Shown here: positions 35,640-46,105 of the stretch, piece after piece | Position numbering within the stretch: the first letter of the stretch is position 1 | How the letters are laid out: every line of letters begins with the position of its first letter | Source of the DNA: Methylocystis rosea | GTDB lineage: Bacteria > Pseudomonadota > Alphaproteobacteria > Rhizobiales > Beijerinckiaceae | NCBI RefSeq assembly: GCF_003855495.1 | Contig: NZ_CP034086.1 | Coordinates: 3,447,501 to 3,511,500, forward strand | Length of the DNA stretch: 64,000 nt | Direction: 5' to 3' | Made by a program: the position numbers and the translations under genes | Notes under the pieces: generated by a model | The model's database searches: none | Told to the model about the DNA's origin: nothing | The model's input: only the letters and a program-made list of their open reading frames with translations

Positions 35640-35972
35640 GTGTGCACAGTGGAAAGCGCGCTGCAAGATGATTGCGTCAGCGTCGTTCAAAGGCGAGACG
35701 ACGAAGGCGCCTATATGATCCGGATCGGGACGCTCGAGACCGTCGTCACCATTCGATTGCGCCGAACCTGGGGTTCGCGCACGGCCTATCGCCTGAGCCA
35801 CGCGATCAAGACGCCCCGCCAGCCGAGTCCCTTTTGGAGCTGCGCGTCGGAGGCGGATACGCCAGGCGATGCATTGCGGAAAGCGATCAGCGGCTTCACG
35901 ATGCATTATCGCAAGGCGGTGGGCGAAGGCTATGCGCCAGCCGAAGACTGGCTCGTGCCGGCGGGGAGCTAA
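35640..35972 (+). CDS. Unknown 110-aa protein after puf
   Basis: Not recognised. GTG 35640 follows GGGAGGATGACGCC; the open frame extends to 35598 but the GTG has the better ribosome site. Contains IRIGTLETVVTIRLRRTWGSRTAYRLSHAIKTP, suggesting a small beta-rich fold, and HYRKAVGEGYAPAEDWLVP at the C-terminus. No signal peptide or helix spans. Lies between the puf terminator and the convergent bchJ. Function not inferable. Confidence 0.6.
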   Translation: MCTVESALQDDCVSVVQRRDDEGAYMIRIGTLETVVTIRLRRTWGSRTAYRLSHAIKTPRQPSPFWSCASEADTPGDALRKAISGFTMHYRKAVGEGYAPAEDWLVPAGS

Positions 35973-36064
35973 TCGCGCGCCGTGATTGCCAGGAGCGCAA
36001 GCGACAAAGCCATCGAGGGCGGAGCGCGAGCTCATGGATTGCTGCGCGCGCAACGGCGCGGGGC

Positions 36065-36679
36065 TTACCAGCGCGCCTCGAAGACGCAGGCTGCGGCGCC
36101 CGTCGCCGCGCATTCTGTTTCCGTGACGCTCAGTGAAGGCCCGAGCATTTCGCCAAACACCCGCTCGAAGGTCGCGGCGAAATAGGCGCAGGCCGGCGCC
36201 TCTGTGCAAAGCCCCTTGCAGATCGGCGAACGGGCGATGCGCAAACGCAGATGCGGCGCGAATTCATAGGAGAATTCGCCGCTGCCTGAAAACGTCCAGG
36301 CATGGCGCGCGATCGCCGCGACGAGAATCCGCGCCGCAAGCGGACGCGGCATGAATTTCAGCGCGCGTTGGGCGACTGCGGGAATGCGGTTGGCGAGAAG
36401 ATAGTCTCCGGTGCGCCGTCCCGCCTCGCGCGAGATCTCGGCGGCTTTCGTTTCGCCGAGACGGCCAATCGCCGCCCGATGCAGCCGCGCGACGTCGTCT
36501 TCGGAAATCATTTGCGTCGGCGGCGCGCAGAGATAGCGCGCAAGCCCCGCGTCTTCGAAAATGTCGCGGCGCAGCGGCGCGCCGCATGCGTCGGACAGCG
36601 CCGCCGCCATTTGCGTGATGGCGTTCGGTCCGATCAGACCGAGGCGCGCCGTCTCGCCTTCAGCGCGCGCGATGCTCAT
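36065..36679 (-). CDS. bchJ: BchJ, V4R-domain protein linked to 8-vinyl reduction
   Basis: 204-aa BchJ-family protein with a C-terminal 4-vinyl-reductase (V4R) domain; Cys and aromatic positions lie in [29 protein letters not shown] and [17 protein letters not shown]. BchJ was first named a vinyl reductase, later seen as a substrate-handling helper. ATG 36679 overlaps the bchE stop by 20 bp; the longer frame is bchE shadow. Confidence 0.85.
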   Translation of the reverse strand: MSIARAEGETARLGLIGPNAITQMAAALSDACGAPLRRDIFEDAGLARYLCAPPTQMISEDDVARLHRAAIGRLGETKAAEISREAGRRTGDYLLANRIPAVAQRALKFMPRPLAARILVAAIARHAWTFSGSGEFSYEFAPHLRLRIARSPICKGLCTEAPACAYFAATFERVFGEMLGPSLSVTETECAATGAAACVFEARW

Positions 36680-38318
36680 GCGGCGTCGCGGATTCGCGCA
36701 TGATGGCCGGCTCGAACGGCGCGTCGTCCGCCTGCTCGACGAGCTGTTCCTTGCCGCCGCCGCAGGCCATGGCCTGCGCCGCCTCATGCATCGTGCTGGC
36801 GGGGCGCTTATGCGTGACCTGCCACTCGACATCCTCGTCGGCGGCGCGCCGGCGCGTCGCGTCGAAGTTGAACTTCACTTTGGAGCGCGACTGCGGTCCC
36901 CAATAGTCGACTTTGCCGAGATCATAGAATTTGCGTTCAAAGCCAGCCTTGAGGAAGGCCTTGAGGCAGCCGAGGAGATAGCGTCGTCGCTGTCCGCTGC
37001 CCGCCCATGGATAGGAGAACAGCGCCTTCTTCATGTAGAAGCGACGATAATTGTTCATCACCCGATCGAGCAGTTCGCCGCGGTCCATCGCCTGCGGTTT
37101 GATGATCGGCGTGACGAAATTGTATTTTTCATAATCGAAGATTTCGACCTTGTCCCCAAGCTCCTTGAAGAGATCGGAGAACGGCCAGGGCGTATACATC
37201 GACCAGTTGGCGAGGTCCGGCTTCCAGTCCCGCGCCATCTGATAGGTTTCTTCTAACGTTTCCGCTGTCTCGTTTTCGAGGCCGACGATGAATTGCGCCT
37301 CGACGACGATGCCGGCGCTGCGCAGCAGCTCGATCGCCTTTTTATTCTGCGCGACGGTCGTCTCCTTGTTGAAGAGATCGAGCTTTAGTTGCGCCGCCGC
37401 CTCGGTGCCGAGCGAAACATGGATCAATCCCGCTTTGCGGTAGAACGGCAGCAGCGCTTCATCGCGCAAAATGTCGGTGACGCGGGTATTGATGCCCCAG
37501 AGAATATCGAGCTTGCGGTCGATCAGCTCCTGACAGAAGGCGACGAATTTCTTCTTGTTGATCGTCGGCTCCTCGTCGGCGAGGATGAAGAAGCCGACGC
37601 CGTGGTCGCGCATCAGCGTCTCGATCTCGTCGACGACTTTCTTCGGATCGCGAATGCGGTAATCCCGCCAGAACTTCCACTGGCTGCAGAAGCTGCAGGT
37701 AAAGGGACAGCCGCGCGCCATATTGGGAATGGCGACCTTCACGCCGAGCGGGATGTAGCTGTATTTGTCCCAATTCAGCAGGCTCCAGTCGGCGACGATG
37801 GAATCGATATCCTTCACCGTCGGCGCCGCGGCTGTCGCGACCGCCTTGCCGTCCTGTGCATATGCGATGCCCTTGATGGCGTCGCGTCGCGCGGGCCAGC
37901 CGCCTTCGTCGATCGTCCGCACAAGATCGACAATGATTTCCTCGCCTTCGCCGCGCACGATCGCGTCGATCCACGGCGCCTCGGCGAGCACCTGACCGTA
38001 CATGAAGGTCGCATGGACGCCGCCGAGCACGGCGATGGCTCCGGGCGCGGCCTCTTTGGCGATCTGCAGCACGCGCTCCGCTTTATAGATGGAGGGCGTG
38101 ATCGAGGTGACGCCGACGACATCGGGCGCGTAGTCGGCGATCCCTCTGCGCAAATCCTCGTCACCGATGTCGAAGGTCATCGCGTCGATGAATTTGATGT
38201 CGGCGTAGCCGGCCTTCTTGAGCGCGCCGGAAAGATAGGCCACCCAGGCCGGCGGCCAATTGCCGGCGATCTCCGCGCCGCCGGAATGATAATTCGGATG
38301 AATGAAAAGGATGCGCAT
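36660..38318 (-). CDS. bchE: Oxygen-independent Mg-protoporphyrin IX monomethyl ester cyclase BchE
   Basis: 552-aa B12- and radical-SAM enzyme that forms ring E without oxygen. The N-terminal B12-binding-like region (residues 1-135) precedes the SAM motif Cys204-x3-Cys208-x2-Cys211 (CPFTCSFC). It is the only cyclase gene in the window; no acsF is present, so pigment made from this cluster would need low oxygen or an acsF elsewhere. Start ATG 38318, GGAAAG upstream. Confidence 0.95.
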   Translation of the reverse strand: MRILFIHPNYHSGGAEIAGNWPPAWVAYLSGALKKAGYADIKFIDAMTFDIGDEDLRRGIADYAPDVVGVTSITPSIYKAERVLQIAKEAAPGAIAVLGGVHATFMYGQVLAEAPWIDAIVRGEGEEIIVDLVRTIDEGGWPARRDAIKGIAYAQDGKAVATAAAPTVKDIDSIVADWSLLNWDKYSYIPLGVKVAIPNMARGCPFTCSFCSQWKFWRDYRIRDPKKVVDEIETLMRDHGVGFFILADEEPTINKKKFVAFCQELIDRKLDILWGINTRVTDILRDEALLPFYRKAGLIHVSLGTEAAAQLKLDLFNKETTVAQNKKAIELLRSAGIVVEAQFIVGLENETAETLEETYQMARDWKPDLANWSMYTPWPFSDLFKELGDKVEIFDYEKYNFVTPIIKPQAMDRGELLDRVMNNYRRFYMKKALFSYPWAGSGQRRRYLLGCLKAFLKAGFERKFYDLGKVDYWGPQSRSKVKFNFDATRRRAADEDVEWQVTHKRPASTMHEAAQAMACGGGKEQLVEQADDAPFEPAIMRESATPHEHRAR

Positions 38319-38424
38319 GCTTTCCCTTTCCGACGCTTGTCAATTGCGCTGATCGTAAATCATACTTGACGTTTTGCAACGGAGATTGACATTCCAGGGC
38401 GCCATGAACGCGCGACGGATCGCC

Positions 38425-39357
38425 TCACGGCGTGACGGTGGCCGGTTCTTCGCAGTGACGGCGCTGCGCGGCGTCCCAGAGGTCAAAAATCAATCTTGCG
38501 TGCAGCTCGGGGGCTTCCTCATGCGCCAAATGGCCGAGGTCCCTAATCTCCTGGACGCGTGACGTCGGCAGGCGTGCGGCGATGTTGCGCGCGCTCTGCG
38601 GCCGCACGGTGCGGTCATTGGCGGCGACGATCAGCGCAAGCGGCGTGGCGAGGCGCGGCAGGTCGCGATTGAGCGCATGCAAATCCCAATGCGCCATCAT
38701 GGCGAGCGCGCCTTCGACATGCGCCGGATTGCGCATCAGTCTGGCGTAAAGATCCACGCCGCGCGCGTCGAGCGTCGAGCCGCTGCCGGCGAGAAGTCGC
38801 GCCACAGCGGCGCGGTCCGCCGACCAGGCGAAATAGCGCGGCGCGAAAGGGTTGAGGAACAGCGCCTTGGCGAGCGAGGGCAGCACGTGGCTGGCGACGC
38901 CGCCGAAGGGCGCGAACGCGCCGTTGAGCGCGACGATGAGTTGCGGCGCAATCGCCTTGTCGAGTTCGAGGCGCGCCGACACGGCGGCGCCGGCGGAGTG
39001 GCCGACGACGATCTTCGGCAGGGCGCCGAGCGCGCGCAGCAGGGCCGCGAGCGCTTTCGCCATGCCGGGCAGCGATTGCGTGTGCGCGCCGGGCGATGTC
39101 GAGAAGCCGTGGCCGGGAAGATCGGGGGCGATGACGCGAAAACGTGACGCAAGCAGCGGCGCGAGGTCGCGATAGGAGTGCGCCGATGCGCCCGCCCCAT
39201 GCAAGAGAAGCAGCGGCGGACCCTCGCCCATGAGCTGAACATGCCAGCAGACGCCGCCAGCTTCGATCATGCGGCTGGCATGCAGGTTCGGCCAGTCTGC
39301 GCCGTCCCGCTCGAGAGTGAGCCGAGCGACGGGCGCGAAGAGATGCGGGAAGATCAC
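38425..39357 (-). CDS. bchO: BchO, alpha/beta-hydrolase of the Mg-chelatase operon
   Basis: 310-aa alpha/beta hydrolase, regularly beside bchD and thought to aid Mg chelation, mechanism unknown. Nucleophile elbow VVGHSAGAAV with Ser near residue 119-121, oxyanion LLLLHGAGASAHSY, and His in LGHLAHEEAP near the C-terminus. ATG overlaps the bchD stop (ATGA). Upstream of bchE by 106 bp. Confidence 0.9.
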   Translation of the reverse strand: MIFPHLFAPVARLTLERDGADWPNLHASRMIEAGGVCWHVQLMGEGPPLLLLHGAGASAHSYRDLAPLLASRFRVIAPDLPGHGFSTSPGAHTQSLPGMAKALAALLRALGALPKIVVGHSAGAAVSARLELDKAIAPQLIVALNGAFAPFGGVASHVLPSLAKALFLNPFAPRYFAWSADRAAVARLLAGSGSTLDARGVDLYARLMRNPAHVEGALAMMAHWDLHALNRDLPRLATPLALIVAANDRTVRPQSARNIAARLPTSRVQEIRDLGHLAHEEAPELHARLIFDLWDAAQRRHCEEPATVTP

Positions 39358-41135
39358 GGCGCCGGCACGGCGGCGCGCACCGCCTGAGATAGAGCCGCCG
39401 CGTCGGCGAATGGCATTTTGAGATAGCGGCCGTTCATCGCCTCGGCGATTTTGCGCGTCGGGGCGTCTGCGCGCGCCGCGGCTGCAGGCGAGGAGTCGAT
39501 CGCGAGCGCCGCGAGACCCGGCGCGCGTAAACGCCGCGCCGCATCGAGCGCGTCGTCGAGCGCTTTGGCGCGATCGGGCGCGCCCTTGCGGTCGATATTG
39601 CCGCGCCCGTCGGTCAGCAAAATCAGAAGCGGCGTCTGGCCCTTGCGCCTAACGCTTTCCGCCAGTGCGCCGGCGGCGTCGAGCCCGTGCGCCAGCGGCG
39701 TGCCGCCGCCGCCCGGCAGCGCCGCGAGCAGCCGCTTGGCGCGCGCCAGCGAACGTGTCGGCGGCAGCAGGATTTCCGCGCTCTTGCCGCGGAAGGCGAC
39801 GAGGGCGACGCTATCGCGCCGCACATAGCAATCGGCGAGCAGCAGTTCGATCGCGCCCTTCACCTCGCCGAGGCGCTGCATGGCCGAGGAGCCCGAGGCG
39901 TCCACGACGAAGATGGCGGTGGTTTCGCGACGCTCGCGGAAACGCGTGACGCGAAAATCGTCGGCGCGCACGCGCACGGCGAGCCCCGCCTCGTCAGCCG
40001 CATGCGCGCGTCGCAGGAGCTGCCAGGGCGCAGCGGCGCGCAATGTTGCGATGAGGCAGAGGCGTCCCTCGCGCAGCGCGCCGCGCCTTGCGCCCAGCGG
40101 CCGGCCGCGCCGGGCGGAGACGACAGCGGCGCCAGACTTTCCGCCGCGCGCGGAAGGCGCGCGCGTTCTTGCGTCGGTTGCGAGCCGCGCCAAGACATCA
40201 GCCGGAATGGCGGCGCGCGCGGCGGCGACGATGAGATCGTCGGGCGCCGGCGCCTCGCGCGGCTGCGCATTGTCATTCTTGGGGTCGGCGTCATTTTTCG
40301 CTGAGCCGGGCTCGTCACCCGCCTCCTCGGGAGGGACTTCGCTCTCTTCGATCGGCGGCGCGCATGTCGCGCGCGGCGCCAGCGCCAGGCAGGCGGCGAC
40401 CGCGAGGTCTTCGTCGTCGACCACATCGGCGCAGCGGAGAGCGCAAGACGCGCGGGCGACGCGCAGCGCCAGCAGCGGCGCACGCAAGGAGTCGATGCCG
40501 AGCCGCGCGGCGGCGACGACGAGCGCGTCGATCGCCTTTTCAGGCGCGACGACCAACGGGAGTCGCGCGCGCGCCGCCGCCACCTGCGCGGCGCTTGCGG
40601 GACGCTCTTTGACGGCGCGATGGCTCACCTCGGCGAGGTCGAGATGGAAAGCCAGGCGGTCGAGCAGCGCCGCCGGCGGCCGCTCGTCATCATCATGCCC
40701 TTCATCGAGGGCGACGACCCCGATGCGCGATTGCTGGCGGGCCGAAAGTCCGTCGCGCGCGAGTTCGATCTCGCCACAGTCGAGCGCCGCCGCGATACGC
40801 GCCGCCGTCGCGCCGCCAAGGCGCTCCGCCATGGCGAGCACGACGACTCCGCCGTCCGCTTGCGCGAGCAGGCCGGTTTCGGCGACGGGCCGCCCCGCGC
40901 GCAACGTGGCGGCGAGATCCAGTCCGCCCAGCAGGCGGTCGTCGGAGATGGCGAGCGGGGCGCGGCGCATCGGCGCGTCGCTCGGGAGATAGTCGCGCAG
41001 CAGGGCGACCCAGGCGTCGCGCGCGGGCCCCGGCGGGGCTCTCAGCGAGACGCCCGAACCCAAAGGGTCAACCGCAAACAGCGCGGCAGCGTGGCTCGCG
41101 CGCGCCCAGGCGGCGGCCTCGCCGTCGCCGCTCAT
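39354..41135 (-). CDS. bchD: Magnesium chelatase subunit BchD
   Basis: 593-aa subunit with an N-terminal degenerate AAA+ region, a central acidic, Pro-rich linker (EESEVPPEEAGDEPG) and a C-terminal von Willebrand A domain whose MIDAS motif is DASGSSAMQRL. Works with BchI and BchH to insert Mg2+ into protoporphyrin IX. ATG overlaps the bchI stop. Confidence 0.94.
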   Translation of the reverse strand: MSGDGEAAAWARASHAAALFAVDPLGSGVSLRAPPGPARDAWVALLRDYLPSDAPMRRAPLAISDDRLLGGLDLAATLRAGRPVAETGLLAQADGGVVVLAMAERLGGATAARIAAALDCGEIELARDGLSARQQSRIGVVALDEGHDDDERPPAALLDRLAFHLDLAEVSHRAVKERPASAAQVAAARARLPLVVAPEKAIDALVVAAARLGIDSLRAPLLALRVARASCALRCADVVDDEDLAVAACLALAPRATCAPPIEESEVPPEEAGDEPGSAKNDADPKNDNAQPREAPAPDDLIVAAARAAIPADVLARLATDARTRAPSARGGKSGAAVVSARRGRPLGARRGALREGRLCLIATLRAAAPWQLLRRAHAADEAGLAVRVRADDFRVTRFRERRETTAIFVVDASGSSAMQRLGEVKGAIELLLADCYVRRDSVALVAFRGKSAEILLPPTRSLARAKRLLAALPGGGGTPLAHGLDAAGALAESVRRKGQTPLLILLTDGRGNIDRKGAPDRAKALDDALDAARRLRAPGLAALAIDSSPAAAARADAPTRKIAEAMNGRYLKMPFADAAALSQAVRAAVPAP

Positions 41136-42265
41136 GCGCCGAAAATCTCCTCGATGCCGCGCGCGACGCGCGTCGCGGAGCCGATATCGTCGAGCGGATT
41201 GCGCCGCAGCCGGTGGCCGAGCGCGAATGGCGCGACGCGCCGCAGCTGCGCGTCGCCGACGCGCTCCACGCCCTCAAAACTCGCGAGCGCGCGGGCGGCG
41301 CGCAACAGCGTCAGTTCTCCGCGCAGACCATCGGCTCCAAGCGCGACGCATAGCATGGCCGCCTTCTCCAGCGCTTCGTCCGGCGCCTGGACGGCGCCGA
41401 GGCGTTCGCGTCCCGTCGCAATCCTGCGTCGCAGCTTGTGCTCTTCGACCGACCAGGCCTTGGCGAAGCGCGCCGGATCGCGCTCGAATGCGTCGCGGCG
41501 GCGCACGACCTCTATCCGAGTCGGGATGTCAGTCGGCGTCTTCACGTCGACGGCGAGGCCGAAGCGGTCGAGGAGCTGCGGACGCAGCTCGCCCTCTTCG
41601 GGGTTGCCGCTGCCGATCAGCACGAAGCGCGCCGGGTGGCGCACGCTCAATCCCTCGCGTTCGACGACATTTTCGCCGGACGCGGCGACGTCGAGCAAGA
41701 GATCGACGAGATGATCCTCGAGAAGATTGGCTTCGTCGATATAGAGAAAGCCACGGTTGGCCTTGGCGAGCAGGCCGGGCTCGAAAGACTTCTCGCCCTG
41801 CGTCAGCGCCCGTTCGAGATCGAGCGCGCCGACGACGCGATCCTCCGTGGCGCCGAGAGGCAGATCGATGACCGGAGCGGCGCGCAGCGTCGTTTTGAGC
41901 CCGCCCTGCGCGGCGCGTTTTTTACAGCCGTCGCAAAGCGCAGCGGTCGCTGCGGGATCGCAATTATAGGCGCAGCCGACGACCGAACGCATGGGCGGCA
42001 GCAGGCGCGCCAGCGCGCGCACCGCCGTCGACTTTCCCGTCCCGCGATCGCCAAAGACGAGCACGCCGCCGACGGACGGATCGATCGCGGCGATCACGAA
42101 GGCGAGCTTCATGTCGTCCTGGCCGACGATCGCGGTGAAGGGAAATGGCGCGAGCGAGTCGGGCGGCGAGAAATTCTGCGCCGCGAGCGCGCCTTCAGCT
42201 TGCATGCGGCGCGCGTCGATCGCGCGCGTCGTTGTTCGTGAAAGCTTGACCGGAAGCGGCGACAT
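41132..42265 (-). CDS. bchI: Magnesium chelatase ATPase subunit BchI
   Basis: 377-aa AAA+ ATPase. Walker [10 protein letters not shown] near residue 75, Walker B LLIDEANLL-type [20 protein letters not shown], and [20 protein letters not shown]. The N-terminal 20-30 residues are variable and an internal ATG (MQAEGALAA) is possible. Leads bchIDO(EJ); a double PpsR-type operator sits at 42286-42327. Confidence 0.95.
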   Translation of the reverse strand: MSPLPVKLSRTTTRAIDARRMQAEGALAAQNFSPPDSLAPFPFTAIVGQDDMKLAFVIAAIDPSVGGVLVFGDRGTGKSTAVRALARLLPPMRSVVGCAYNCDPAATAALCDGCKKRAAQGGLKTTLRAAPVIDLPLGATEDRVVGALDLERALTQGEKSFEPGLLAKANRGFLYIDEANLLEDHLVDLLLDVAASGENVVEREGLSVRHPARFVLIGSGNPEEGELRPQLLDRFGLAVDVKTPTDIPTRIEVVRRRDAFERDPARFAKAWSVEEHKLRRRIATGRERLGAVQAPDEALEKAAMLCVALGADGLRGELTLLRAARALASFEGVERVGDAQLRRVAPFALGHRLRRNPLDDIGSATRVARGIEEIFGA

Positions 42266-42285
42266 GCACGGTCCTCTCGGCTTGG

Positions 42286-42327
42286 TGTGAAGTAAACTTA
42301 CACGCCATGTGTCATTTTAAATTGACA
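42286..42327. promoter_or_regulatory. Double PpsR-type operator between bchI and ppsR1
   Basis: TGTCATTTTAAATTGACA (42310-42327) is a perfect TGT-N12-ACA palindrome. TGT-N11-ACA (42286-42302) lies 7 bp to its left, in the adjacent-site layout typical of PpsR/CrtJ cooperative binding. It lies 21 bp from the bchI start. The remaining 220 bp to ppsR1 shows no clear second motif. Confidence 0.7.
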
Positions 42328-42547
42328 CCTTTAGCCGCTCCGCGCAAGCTCGCGTGACAGATTTAGTCAATTAATCCGCAGAAATTGACGGCTGTGGCGT
42401 AGCAATCTCCACCAACAGGGTCCATTCTCTGATGTAGGCTGAATGAAACCGGGGGTCTGTTCATGTCTGCTGGCGTCAACGCCGGACGCCTTGAGGGGCT
42501 ATGGGACGTCCTAGCGTTCCCTGCCGTCCGCCCGTTGGGGATCGGCA

Positions 42548-43864
42548 ATGCCCGATAGGTCCAACACGCGCCCCGAACTAACGCTGACGCTCGACAAAGA
42601 CGGCGTCATCCAGAATGTCGTGCGAGCGAAATCACTGGCGAAAGAGCCGCTCGAACAGTGGCTCGGCCGGCGCTGGGGCGAGATGATGGAGCCGGCGATC
42701 GACGACGGCGCGCTGCAGAAGATCGAGGATGTGCGCTTGCACGGCGACTCCTCTTGTTTTCAGGTGCGTCAGCGGTTTCCGAGCGGCCGCGAACTGGCGA
42801 TGGAATATACGACCTTCAGTCTTGGCAAGAAGGCGGGTTTTGTCGCGATCGGACGCAGTCTCGAAGCGATCAGCGAATTGCAATCGCGTCTTCAGCTCGC
42901 CCAGGAAGCGCGCGAGCGCGACTATTGGAAAATGCGCGAAATCGAGACGCGCTATCGCATGCTGTTTGATGCGACGAGCGAGGCTGTGGCTCTGGTCAGC
43001 GTCTCCGATCTGCGCGTCGTCGAAGCCAATCTTTGCGCAACCAAGAATCTTGACCTCGCCCCCGGCGCGCCGTTCCTAGCGCGACTCGACGATCGCGACC
43101 GGCGCGTCCTCGACGAAATGTTGGCGAAGACCCGCGAAGAAGGCCGCGCGCCTGGCGTCGTGCTGCGCGCGACGCCATTCGGCCAACTATGGAGCCTGCG
43201 CGCGTCCTTGATGAATGCGGAGTCGGGCGCGCTTTATCTTTGCCAGCTGGCGCCGATGCGTGATCCGGGCGCAGCTGACAGGGCCGATGGCTTCTCGATG
43301 AGAAGTTTTGTCGATCGGATGCCTGACGGCTTTGTCGTCGTCGACCGCGACGGCGCCGTACAGGCCGCAAATGACGCTTTCCTCGATCTCGTGCAGATCG
43401 GCTCGGAGGCGGCGGCGATCGGCTGCAAATTGACACGATGGCTCTCAAGCCCCGGCGCCGACGCCAATCTGGTGATTGCGCTCGTTCAAAAACACGGCGA
43501 TGTGCGGCGCTTTCAGACCACGATTGACGGAGAGCTTGGCCAATCGATCAGCGTCGAGATTTCCGCTATCGGCGACGACGCCTCCCAGCCGAACTACTTC
43601 GGGCTGCTCATCCGCGACTTGGGTCATCGGCGTGCGACCGCGGAGGCTCCGCCACGAGCAGTCGCCGACGCATCGGTTGCGGTCGACGATTTTGACAATC
43701 GAACGCTCGAGCAGATCGTAAAGATGACCACGGAAACGATCGAGCGCAAAGCCATTGCGCGTGCGCTTGAACGGTTTCGCGGCAATCGCACGGTCGCCGC
43801 CCGCCATTTGGGTTTGAGTCGGCAGAGCCTGCATGCGAAACTAAAAAAATACCAGCGAGAATAA
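42548..43864 (+). CDS. ppsR1: PpsR/CrtJ-type transcriptional regulator 1
   Basis: 438-aa regulator with PAS domains (about residues 10-110, 130-235, 250-360) and a C-terminal FIS-type helix-turn-helix (NRTVAARHLGLSRQSLHAKLKKY). PpsR binds TGT-N12-ACA and represses pigment genes in aerobic or dark conditions. The HTH-proximal Cys used for redox sensing in PpsR/CrtJ is absent here (ERKAIARAL in place of ERLCIEAAL). Adjacent to bphP as in photosynthetic Bradyrhizobium and Rhodopseudomonas. Confidence 0.9.
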   Translation: MPDRSNTRPELTLTLDKDGVIQNVVRAKSLAKEPLEQWLGRRWGEMMEPAIDDGALQKIEDVRLHGDSSCFQVRQRFPSGRELAMEYTTFSLGKKAGFVAIGRSLEAISELQSRLQLAQEARERDYWKMREIETRYRMLFDATSEAVALVSVSDLRVVEANLCATKNLDLAPGAPFLARLDDRDRRVLDEMLAKTREEGRAPGVVLRATPFGQLWSLRASLMNAESGALYLCQLAPMRDPGAADRADGFSMRSFVDRMPDGFVVVDRDGAVQAANDAFLDLVQIGSEAAAIGCKLTRWLSSPGADANLVIALVQKHGDVRRFQTTIDGELGQSISVEISAIGDDASQPNYFGLLIRDLGHRRATAEAPPRAVADASVAVDDFDNRTLEQIVKMTTETIERKAIARALERFRGNRTVAARHLGLSRQSLHAKLKKYQRE

Positions 43865-43906
43865 GTTACAAAAGCCATTCCATTCGCAGGCAGGGGAAGC
43901 TAAACC

Positions 43907-46105
43907 GTGACCCTCGATCCCGCCGCCTCGCCAGCCTTCGGTCAGGCGAATCTTTCGAACTGCGAACGCGAGCAGATTCATTTCGCCGGGTCGATTCAGC
44001 CGCACGGCGCGCTTCTGGCGGTTCGCGAGTCGGACGGCGTCATCGTGCAGGAGAGCGGCAACGCAGCTTCCTTTCTTGGCTATCCCCAATCCTTGCGCGG
44101 CGCGCATCTGCGCAAGCTTGGCGGCGACCTCTGGAGCCGCAGCCGCCTTTACCTTGACCGTCCGGTAGACGCCATCCCCGTGGCCATACGGTGCGCCGCT
44201 GGCGCCCGAGCAGAGCCTCTCAACGCGCTCTTGCATCGTGCGCCGCATGGCGGCCTCATCGTCGAACTGGAAAATGCCGGCCCGCCCGTCGACTATACGC
44301 TGGCGATTCAGCGGGGCGTCGACACGATCCTCTCATCTTCGACCCTGCGCGCCCTGTGCGACGCCTGCGCTGGGATTTTTCGCGACTTGACCGGCTATGA
44401 TCGCGTCATGATCTATCGTTTCGACGACGAAGGTCATGGCGAGGTCTTCTCGGAGACGAAGCGCCCGGAGCTCGAAGCTTTTCTGGGCAACCGCTATCCC
44501 GCCTCGGACATTCCGCAGATCGCGCGTCGTCTCTATGAGCGCAACCGCGTGCGACTGCTCGCAGACGTCGGCTATACGCCGTCGGTTCTCGAACCGCAAT
44601 TTTCGCCGCTCACAGGCGAAGAGCTCGACATGTCGATGTGCTTCCTGCGCAGCGTGTCGCCCATCCATCTGCAATATTTGAAAAACATGGATGTGGCGGC
44701 GACGCTCGTCGTATCGCTCATGGTCGGCGGAGAACTTTGGGGCCTGATCTCCTGTCATCATTACGCGCCGCGCCTTATTCATTTCGAGATGCGCGCGGTC
44801 TGCGAGTTGCTGGCTGAGGTCATGGGGACGCGCATCGCGGCGCTGGAGAGTTTTGCGCAAGGACAGGCCGAACTCTCGGTGCGGCGTCTGGAGCAGCGCA
44901 TGATCGAAAGCGTGACGCGCGAGGGAGACTGGCGCGGCGCGCTGTTCGACAGAGCACGCTCTCTGTTGCTGCCGCTCAACGCCAGCGGCGCCGCGCTGCT
45001 GTTTGAAGGCAAGACGCAAACCGTCGGCGACGTTCCTGGGTCCGAAGAAATCCGCGCTCTCGGCCAGTGGCTGCAAAAGCGCCTCAACGACGGCGTCTTC
45101 GCAACGTCCGCACTCTCGTCGCAAGAGCCCGCCTTCGCGTCTTTAACGGGCGTCGCCAGCGGAGTGATCGCGACGCGCGTTTCCAACGAACCTGACGAGC
45201 TGCTGATCTGGTTTCGTAAGGAGCGTGTACGAACGGTGACGTGGGGCGGCAATCCATTCAAAGCGCCGTCCGACGGGGACGATCCAAACGAGCTCTCGCC
45301 GCGTCGTTCCTTCGCCCAATGGCATCAGGTCGTCGAGGGCACCTCCGATCCTTGGACCGCCGCGGATCGCGCGGCCGCGCGATTGATCGGCGAGAGCGTC
45401 ACCGACGTCGTCGCGCAGTTTCGTTCTCTGCGGATTCTCGTCGCGCAAGATCAGCTCGAACACGTTTTGCGCCAGGTTCATTCCTCCAATCAGCAGATTG
45501 TCGTCGCGGCCGCCGACGGCGCCGTGCTCGAAGCGAATTCCGCGCTCAATCTCTTGCTTGGCCTGCAGCGACCGCTTCGTCATCTCGATGAATTAAGCGC
45601 CCATTTCGCTGATCCCGACGAGGTGGAGAAAAGGTTGCGTGCGCTGCGCGACAGTCGCACACCCTGGCGCGGCGAAGCGATGCTCGTTGATCGAATCGGC
45701 GACACACGGCCCATCGCCGTGCGCGCCGATCCCGTGCTGGCGTCGCGCGACCGCATATTGGGCTATGTCATTCTCTTCACCGACCTTGCCGAGCGCAGAG
45801 CGGCGGAGGCGGCGCGCCGGAATTTTCGCGATAATCTCCTCTTGAGCCAACGGCGGCTGATGCGGCGCATCGACTCGAGCGCCGCGCTCGCCGTTGAGAA
45901 CGTGATGTCGAGCATCATCGACAATGCGCAGCTCGCCGCGCTGGAAATCGCCGACGGTCTTGACACCGCCGGCATTCCGGACACGCTGGAGAGCGTCCGG
46001 GCTTCGGTCGCACGCGCCGCGGAAGTGCTCGAACAGATTTCGGTCGGCGGCGCCTCGACGGCGGACGAACGCTCGGCTTCGAAAAGCTACGGCGGAAAAA
46101 AATGA
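43907..46105 (+). CDS. bphP: Bacteriophytochrome BphP with PAS output, no kinase
   Basis: 732-aa photoreceptor. N-terminal PAS with chromophore Cys19 (NCEREQIHFAGSIQPHG), GAF with the PASDIPQ motif near residue 205, PHY domain (about 325-510), then a PAS domain (about 525-650) and a helical tail. No HATPase or His-kinase block is present, like RpBphP1, which acts by binding PpsR. GTG 43907 with AGGGGAAG. Biliverdin would come from bphO directly downstream, overlapped by ATGA. Confidence 0.93.
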   Translation: MTLDPAASPAFGQANLSNCEREQIHFAGSIQPHGALLAVRESDGVIVQESGNAASFLGYPQSLRGAHLRKLGGDLWSRSRLYLDRPVDAIPVAIRCAAGARAEPLNALLHRAPHGGLIVELENAGPPVDYTLAIQRGVDTILSSSTLRALCDACAGIFRDLTGYDRVMIYRFDDEGHGEVFSETKRPELEAFLGNRYPASDIPQIARRLYERNRVRLLADVGYTPSVLEPQFSPLTGEELDMSMCFLRSVSPIHLQYLKNMDVAATLVVSLMVGGELWGLISCHHYAPRLIHFEMRAVCELLAEVMGTRIAALESFAQGQAELSVRRLEQRMIESVTREGDWRGALFDRARSLLLPLNASGAALLFEGKTQTVGDVPGSEEIRALGQWLQKRLNDGVFATSALSSQEPAFASLTGVASGVIATRVSNEPDELLIWFRKERVRTVTWGGNPFKAPSDGDDPNELSPRRSFAQWHQVVEGTSDPWTAADRAAARLIGESVTDVVAQFRSLRILVAQDQLEHVLRQVHSSNQQIVVAAADGAVLEANSALNLLLGLQRPLRHLDELSAHFADPDEVEKRLRALRDSRTPWRGEAMLVDRIGDTRPIAVRADPVLASRDRILGYVILFTDLAERRAAEAARRNFRDNLLLSQRRLMRRIDSSAALAVENVMSSIIDNAQLAALEIADGLDTAGIPDTLESVRASVARAAEVLEQISVGGASTADERSASKSYGGKK

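Noticed and set aside
38319..38424. B12 riboswitch or FNR site before bchE
   Set aside because: No cobalamin-box pattern was recognised, and the TGAT...ATCA pair there has spacing of 5, not 4, so it does not fit FNR/FixK.
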